A stretch of 64,000 bases of DNA, taken from contig NZ_JAUTWQ010000002.1 in assembly GCF_046719735.1 (NCBI RefSeq), positions 62,001 to 126,000 of the forward strand, written 5' to 3'. A program made the position numbers and the translations under genes. Source of the stretch: Halobacillus_B rhizosphaerae (GTDB taxonomy: Bacteria; Bacillota; Bacilli; Bacillales; Halobacillaceae). Positions 59,795 to 64,000 of this stretch are shown in pieces (the first letter of the stretch is position 1; each line of letters begins with the position of its first letter). The notes under the pieces are model-generated. The model was not told the origin of the DNA. It did no database searches and worked only from the letters and a program-made list of their open reading frames with translations.

Positions 59795-60946
59795 ATTTTA
59801 TATGATAGTACAGATCAGATAGTAATCAGCCATTTGACTTCAATTAAACAAGATTTGCTTATAAAACTTAAAAAGGAACCTCTAAAGAAACCTGAAGTTC
59901 CGAATGCAGAAGAAGAGGAAATACTTCAATCCATTCGGTCAGATACAGTAAAATTTAACATTAACAATGTAACCCGAACGCAAGCCTATTATGATTTCTA
60001 CTATCTTCATCCTGAAATTAAATGGTCTCTGCTCGCGCACATGGTTTCGCGAAATGGCGGATGGAATATGACTGATTTAAAAGGGGAATTTCTTTCTAAG
60101 CTGCTTTCCGAGGGGGAACAGAAGGCTTTTTTTGCATTTTTAGAGAGGGGAAACTGGCTAATTTTCCAAGATGCATTTCCGCAATTACTTCTGTATAAAA
60201 AGAGTGTGGAGATGAATAGAAGCTTGTTTTACTTGCTGCCTCATTTAAATGTTTCCTCATTTATGGAAGTAATCTGGAAACATTTCTGGGAGAACGGCCA
60301 CAGAGATTTATTAGCTTTTGCACAAATAATAAATGAACAGATGTATATAGAAGAACGGGTGATTCATCACCAGTCTTACCAGAATTCGGTTTTAAAGACG
60401 ATAAATTTCAAGCTGCAAGATGTTTTAAACTTGAATCATCTGCTATTCCCTTATTCTCTAAAGGAGCAGTCGGAACCAGAAATCATTGGAGAAACGCTGC
60501 ATCACTTTGCTTCCATTGAGGAGCGCATCGAATTCGGGAAACGTCTGTATGCTCTCCTGTTCTTTGATTACACAAGATTGCAGCATATAATAACTTGGGT
60601 CAATGATCACCCTCATACTGGTTCCCGAAAAGATTATATGCCACATCTATTTAACGACGTGAAAGAAACTCTTCCCGGGCAATTATATTTTCCTAGAACT
60701 AAAAACTGTATTTTAAGAAAGAATGCACCGCGCTTATACAGCCCTGCCTTGCTATCGGCCTGGAAAACCAGTCATCAAAAAATAGCTGAAAAAGGGGATT
60801 GGTTTAAAAATATCTCTGTGATGAATTACTTTAAGGACCCTTCGCAGCAGGATAAGGGTAAAATAACGGTGGATTATTGTGAATCCATTGAAAAGATGGA
60901 GCTAGCTTTATTTACAAGCAAATTGCTTTTTCACCGAAAAGAGTGA
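59795..60946 (+). CDS. DUF2515 family protein (YppC-like)
   Basis: About 370-384 residues, soluble and helical. The diagnostic segment is NNVTRTQAYYDFYYLHPEIKW followed by SLLAHMVSRNGGWNMTDLKGEF, matching the DUF2515/YppC family of Bacillus. The function is unknown. The start is unclear. A TTG at 59834 has no ribosome binding site, whereas GGAGG lies 8 bases before an in-frame ATT at 59795; no ATG or GTG fits. I give the longer form. It is divergent from sqhC (gap 78 to 117 bases). Confidence 0.85.
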   Translation: MLYDSTDQIVISHLTSIKQDLLIKLKKEPLKKPEVPNAEEEEILQSIRSDTVKFNINNVTRTQAYYDFYYLHPEIKWSLLAHMVSRNGGWNMTDLKGEFLSKLLSEGEQKAFFAFLERGNWLIFQDAFPQLLLYKKSVEMNRSLFYLLPHLNVSSFMEVIWKHFWENGHRDLLAFAQIINEQMYIEERVIHHQSYQNSVLKTINFKLQDVLNLNHLLFPYSLKEQSEPEIIGETLHHFASIEERIEFGKRLYALLFFDYTRLQHIITWVNDHPHTGSRKDYMPHLFNDVKETLPGQLYFPRTKNCILRKNAPRLYSPALLSAWKTSHQKIAEKGDWFKNISVMNYFKDPSQQDKGKITVDYCESIEKMELALFTSKLLFHRKE

Positions 60947-60991
60947 TTAAAATTTATCATACAGAGAGTATTTTCCGTAAAATGGAGCATT

Positions 60992-61024
60992 AAAAAAGCA
61001 CAACTCTATGAGCTGTGCTTTTTT
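60992..61024. terminator. Bidirectional terminator between DUF2515 gene and yloV
   Basis: A6-GCACAACTC-TAT-GAGCTGTGC-T6: a stem of 15 pairs with one A/C position that is a G-U pair in the minus-strand RNA. U tracts occur in both directions. It lies between convergent stops at 60946 (+) and 61026 (-). Confidence 0.88.
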
Positions 61025-61025
61025 G

Positions 61026-62693
61026 TTATTCAATCGCAAATATATAAGAATAGATAGGCTGACCGCCTTCATGAACTTCCACTTCCAAATCTTCAAAGTG
61101 TTCTTCCACAAATGTTTCAAGTTCTTCAACCTCACTAGTATTCACGTCCTCACCATAGAGAATGGTCAGGATTTCATCTTCATCTTCGTCTATCATCTGC
61201 TTAAGAAGCGACTTTGCTGCAGTAAGCTTGTCCGGATCAGTTGCAGAGATTTTACCTTCATCGATCCCCATGAAATGGCCGTTTTCAATAGTTAACCCTT
61301 CAATTTGTGTATCTCTCACTGCATAAGTAATCTGCCCAGTTTTCACATGGGATTGCAAGCCTGTCATTTCTTCTTTGTTCGTTTCTAAATCCACTTCAGG
61401 ATTAAAGCCAAGTAAAGCACTCATCCCTTGAGGAATAGTCTTAGTAGGAATAACTGCTGCGTTTTCTTCAGCAATCTCCGCCGCTTGTTCGGCAGCCATA
61501 ATAATGTTCTTATTATTTGGAAGAATAAGCACCTGCTTTGCATGAGCTTCTTTGATCGCCTCAGAAATATCCTGGGTGCTTGGATTCATCGTTTGTCCGC
61601 CTTGAATGACTACGGTTGCTCCAAGACTCTCAAACAATTTCTTTATGCCTTCACCCATGGCCACAGTCACAATACCATATTCAGCTTTTTCATCGGAAAC
61701 CCGTACATTCTTTTTTTGATCTCCAACAATGGATGTATGCTGCTCTCGCATATTTTCAATTTTCATATTGATCAAGCTTCCAAACTGCTGACCCAGGTTT
61801 AAAGCTTCTCCAGGATGTTCAGCGTGGACATGTACCTTTACAATTTCTTCATCAGAAACAACAAGCAGGGAATCACCGATCTCACTTAATTGATTCCTGA
61901 ACGTATCTTCATCATAAGGGACATCATTAAGCTTTTCTTGTTCAAACTTAACCATAAATTCAGTACAGTAACCAAATTCGATGTCTTCCGTGTTCATAAA
62001 GTCTTGTGCCAGTTTATGATGTTCGGCGTTTACCATATCATTCATGGTGACTGTCTCATCTTGAACAGGAAGCTCTTCACCCTTGAGGTTAGCAAGGAAA
62101 CCTTCGTAGATAGTAAGCAGACCTTGTCCTCCGCTGTCCACTACACCTACTTCTTTTAATACTGGAAGTAATTCCGGCGTTCTTTTCAAAGATTCTCTAG
62201 CAGCAGCTGTAAGCCCCTCCATAAACGGAATAAAATCAGACTCTTGGTCAGCAAGCTGAACAGAAGCTTCTCCAGTATCCTTTGCTACAGTGAGTATCGT
62301 TCCTTCGACTGGCTTCATTACTGCTTTGTAAGCAGTCGTCACTCCCCCTTGCAATGCTTCTGCAAAATCCTGCGTCGTTAATTCTTCAGAGTCTTCAATT
62401 GCTCTGGAAAACCCGCGGAACAATTGGGAGAGAATGACTCCGGAATTTCCACGGGCCCCCATGAGCAGACCTTTAGCAAAGGCATTTGCTACAGCTCCTG
62501 CATGATTCTCTTGAACAGTTTTTACTTCTTCGGCTCCAGAAGTCATCGATAAATTCATATTTGTACCTGTGTCCCCGTCAGGAACAGGAAATACATTTAA
62601 GGCATCAATCATTTGTGAATTTCTGGATAAATGTTGAGCCCCTTGTAGAATCATCTCGGCTAATGTTTTGCCGTCTAAAGTTTGTAACGTCAC
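61026..62693 (-). CDS. fakA: Fatty acid kinase FakA (YloV, DAK2-domain protein)
   Basis: 555 residues from a GTG start with AAAGGAGG upstream. The N-terminal DhaL/DAK2 ATP-binding domain has NVFPVPDGDTGTNMNLSM (metal-binding Asp residues about 36-43) and LMGARGNSGVILSQL. The middle domain has CTEFMVKFE, and the C-terminal domain has TILYGEDV and the final YSYIFAIE. With a DegV-type FakB it phosphorylates fatty acids for phospholipid synthesis. It follows yloU. Confidence 0.94.
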   Translation of the reverse strand: MTLQTLDGKTLAEMILQGAQHLSRNSQMIDALNVFPVPDGDTGTNMNLSMTSGAEEVKTVQENHAGAVANAFAKGLLMGARGNSGVILSQLFRGFSRAIEDSEELTTQDFAEALQGGVTTAYKAVMKPVEGTILTVAKDTGEASVQLADQESDFIPFMEGLTAAARESLKRTPELLPVLKEVGVVDSGGQGLLTIYEGFLANLKGEELPVQDETVTMNDMVNAEHHKLAQDFMNTEDIEFGYCTEFMVKFEQEKLNDVPYDEDTFRNQLSEIGDSLLVVSDEEIVKVHVHAEHPGEALNLGQQFGSLINMKIENMREQHTSIVGDQKKNVRVSDEKAEYGIVTVAMGEGIKKLFESLGATVVIQGGQTMNPSTQDISEAIKEAHAKQVLILPNNKNIIMAAEQAAEIAEENAAVIPTKTIPQGMSALLGFNPEVDLETNKEEMTGLQSHVKTGQITYAVRDTQIEGLTIENGHFMGIDEGKISATDPDKLTAAKSLLKQMIDEDEDEILTILYGEDVNTSEVEELETFVEEHFEDLEVEVHEGGQPIYSYIFAIE

Positions 62694-62724
62694 GAATACT
62701 TCCTCCTTTGACTAACTTGCTTCC

Positions 62725-63087
62725 CTACTCACTGGTTACCCGTACACCCTGAATATAGATATTTACAGAACTGACGGATAATCCTATGGTTTTATTTAAC
62801 GTATATTTAACTTGTGATTGGACATTATGGGCAACTTCAGAAATCTTTGTCCCATAACTGACGATAATGTACATATCTATGTGCAAATAGTCGTCCTCTT
62901 GGCGGACCACTACACCTTTTGAGAAATTTTCTTTACGAAGCATTTCACTCAACCCGTCACGAAGCTGATGCTTAGATGCCATCCCAACTATCCCGTAGCA
63001 CTCTACGGCAGCACCTCCAGCAATAGTTGAAATTACTTCATTACTAATCGTAATATGACCATATTTAGTATTTAGATCGACGGACAT
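62725..63087 (-). CDS. yloU: Asp23/Gls24 family protein YloU
   Basis: 120 residues from the ATG at 63087 (AAAGGAGG 6 bases upstream; another ATG two codons earlier touches that site). Typical Asp23/Gls24 phrases are GHITISNEVISTIAGGAAVECYGIVGM and VRQEDDYLHIDMYIIVSYG. Proteins of this family are envelope-associated; its specific job is unknown. Operon with yloV. Confidence 0.95.
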   Translation of the reverse strand: MSVDLNTKYGHITISNEVISTIAGGAAVECYGIVGMASKHQLRDGLSEMLRKENFSKGVVVRQEDDYLHIDMYIIVSYGTKISEVAHNVQSQVKYTLNKTIGLSVSSVNIYIQGVRVTSE

Positions 63088-63124
63088 AAACATCCTCCTT
63101 TAAAATCCTCATCTTCGTGCAATT

Positions 63125-63133
63125 ATTATAACA
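63125..63133 (-). promoter_or_regulatory. Predicted yloU-yloV promoter (extended -10)
   Basis: On the minus strand TGTTATAAT, a perfect -10 preceded by TG (extended -10), lies about 40 bases before the yloU ATG. No clear -35. Confidence 0.6.
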
Positions 63134-63220
63134 CAGAATATCCCTTGGCTATTCAGCCTGAAGGCCTTAAATTTGGATCGATTATCCACTAATATACTTT
63201 GTCTTAATTCGCTTGGTCTG

Positions 63221-63238
63221 TCAAGAGAAAATTCTTGA
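63221..63238. repeat. Inverted repeat between yloU and rpmB
   Basis: TCAAGA-6 nt-TCTTGA, a perfect 6+6 inverted repeat about 20 bases upstream of the rpmB -35. It may be an operator or chance; AT-rich surroundings. Confidence 0.35.
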
Positions 63239-63257
63239 TATATTTAAACTCTCAATA

Positions 63258-63286
63258 TTGCATTGCCCCCTTCTATATGATACATT
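63258..63286 (+). promoter_or_regulatory. Predicted rpmB promoter
   Basis: Plus strand TTGCAT (63258-63263), 17-base spacer, TACATT (63281-63286) with TGA before it (extended -10). Start near 63293, about 38 bases before the rpmB ATG. Confidence 0.65.
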
Positions 63287-63330
63287 AAGTAAGTATTTCA
63301 AGATTTATGTATGTAACAGGAGGGATTCAT

Positions 63331-63519
63331 ATGGCACGCAGATGTGTTGTATCAGGACGCAGTACTTCTTCAGGAAATAACCGTTCTCACGCTATGAACG
63401 CTAATAAACGTCAATTTAAAGCTAATGTTCAGAAAGTACGCATTCTTGTGGACGGTAAACCGAAAAAGGTTTATGTTTCTGCCCGTGATTTAAAATCCGG
63501 TAAAGTCACACGCGTATAA
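63331..63519 (+). CDS. rpmB: 50S ribosomal protein L28
   Basis: 62 residues from the ATG at 63331 (AGGAGGG upstream; the longer frame starts before the site). MARRCVVSGRSTSSGNNRSHAMNANKRQFK is the L28 pattern. It lacks the CxxC pair beyond a single Cys, so it looks like the zinc-free type. Divergent from yloU, as in B. subtilis. Confidence 0.97.
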   Translation: MARRCVVSGRSTSSGNNRSHAMNANKRQFKANVQKVRILVDGKPKKVYVSARDLKSGKVTRV

Positions 63520-63527
63520 TTTCACTC

Positions 63528-63560
63528 AAAAAAAGCACCCTTGATCTGGGTGCTTTTTTT
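63528..63560. terminator. Bidirectional terminator between rpmB and spoVM
   Basis: A7-GCACCC-7 nt-GGGTGC-T7: a 13-bp stem with U runs in both directions, between the convergent rpmB and spoVM stops. Confidence 0.93.
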
Positions 63561-63561
63561 G

Positions 63562-63642
63562 TTATTCTTTTTTAAAAGTACCAATAACTGCCCGGACAAT
63601 GCCCCCAAGAAATCGCGGGAGTTTAATCGTATAAAATTTCAA
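63562..63642 (-). CDS. spoVM: Spore coat assembly peptide SpoVM
   Basis: 26 residues starting MKFYTIKLPRFLGGIVRA and ending FKKE, nearly the same as B. subtilis SpoVM (26 residues; Pro9, the Gly-Gly pair and the amphipathic helix are kept). It marks the convex forespore membrane and recruits SpoIVA during sporulation. The start is TTG, with GGAGG about 11 bases upstream. It lies between thiN and rpmB, as in Bacillus. It shows the organism forms endospores. Confidence 0.95.
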   Translation of the reverse strand: MKFYTIKLPRFLGGIVRAVIGTFKKE

Positions 63643-63695
63643 AAGAGCCCCCTCCTCCTAAATAAAAGCTGTTACCAACTTCCCTTGGTCCTCTA

Positions 63696-64000
63696 TTAAT
63701 TCAAGTCTTTGCTTCTTACTACTAAGAGTATGCCTGAACTAAAAGAAAAAGTACCAGGATCTTCAATCAACTGATTGGATATACATAGAGTCGAACCAAA
63801 AGGAACATAAGCTTTCTCCAGTGGATAATAAAAACCCTCTAACGTTAAATCTGTAACCTCCATTGTCATCGGCAAAAAAGAGACGTAAGGATATTCTTCA
63901 TTTATTTCCAGCTTATGTGTCCCAGCCTCAGCTAATTCCATTTGATTCTGAACGTCAATAATTGAGGCTTTCTTCCCTTGCTTTAATAAGGGGTAAAGAA
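63696..64000 (-). CDS. thiN: Thiamine pyrophosphokinase ThiN, C-terminal part (cut by window edge)
   Basis: The open frame continues to the right edge; about 100 residues are in the window. The end matches the thiamine-binding domain of ThiN (YloS): SFLPMTMEVTDLTLEGFYYPLE, then GSTLCISNQL and GTFSFSSGILLVVRSKD. It makes TPP from thiamine and ATP. It stands upstream of spoVM, as in B. subtilis. Confidence 0.93.
   Translation of the reverse strand, partial: LYPLLKQGKKASIIDVQNQMELAEAGTHKLEINEEYPYVSFLPMTMEVTDLTLEGFYYPLEKAYVPFGSTLCISNQLIEDPGTFSFSSGILLVVRSKDLN

Noticed and set aside
1..64000. CRISPR arrays, IS elements, tRNA or rRNA genes, prophage
   Set aside because: I looked for regularly spaced repeats, transposase or integrase genes (other than XerC) and RNA gene patterns and saw none.

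Overview
The window is a stretch of a low-to-moderate GC, Gram-positive, endospore-forming, motile Bacillaceae chromosome. The evidence is gene order closely matching Bacillus subtilis, an intact spoVM gene, CodY, FapR and HslUV, a FliY-type flagellar switch, and strong AGGAGG-type ribosome binding sites. The protein sequences look most like a halophilic or marine relative such as Halobacillus or Thalassobacillus; that genus-level guess is an inference. Nearly all genes lie on the minus strand, so the window reads from right to left. I see no tRNA, rRNA, IS element, prophage or CRISPR array.

Layout: (1) 1-22750 is the fla/che operon, from flgB (right) to a cheA cut by the left edge. It holds rod and hook genes, the MS-ring and switch, the export apparatus, FlhF/FlhG and the chemotaxis genes cheY, cheB and cheA. 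A SigA-type promoter lies just upstream of flgB. (2) 23151-26824 is xerC-hslV-hslU-codY. (3) 27144-32399 is sucC-sucD-dprA-topA. The trmFO gene that sits between topA and xerC in B. subtilis is absent there and is replaced by about 320 noncoding bases with two promoters. (4) 32543-37002 is lepB-rbgA-rnhB-ylqG-ylqH. The last two look like a detached FliK/FlhB-like pair. (5) 37077-46442 is smc-ftsY, ylxM-ffh, rpsP-khpA-ylqD-rimM-trmD and rplS, covering chromosome organisation, SRP targeting, and ribosome or tRNA maturation. (6) 46646-55969 is sdaAB-sdaAA-recG, an ldcA-like gene, fapR-plsX-fabD-fabG-acpP and rnc. A FapR operator overlaps the fapR promoter. A plus-strand UPF0435 gene separates rnc from smc. 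(7) 55970-60990 is an accessory insertion relative to B. subtilis: an AzgA-type purine permease, a 33-residue membrane peptide, a terpene cyclase (sqhC) and a DUF2515 gene. (8) 61026-64000 is the yloV(fakA)-yloU, rpmB, spoVM, thiN block.

How the genes work together: the left third builds and steers the flagellum; the middle joins proteolysis and nutrient sensing (HslUV, CodY) to DNA topology and recombination, the TCA cycle, and the core translation and secretion machinery; the right part makes phospholipid precursors under malonyl-CoA control by FapR, degrades serine, and supplies fatty-acid kinase activity. Much of the interest lies in departures from the B. subtilis gene order, in small or cryptically started genes, and in promoter and hairpin signals between genes. 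No wholly new multi-gene system is evident.
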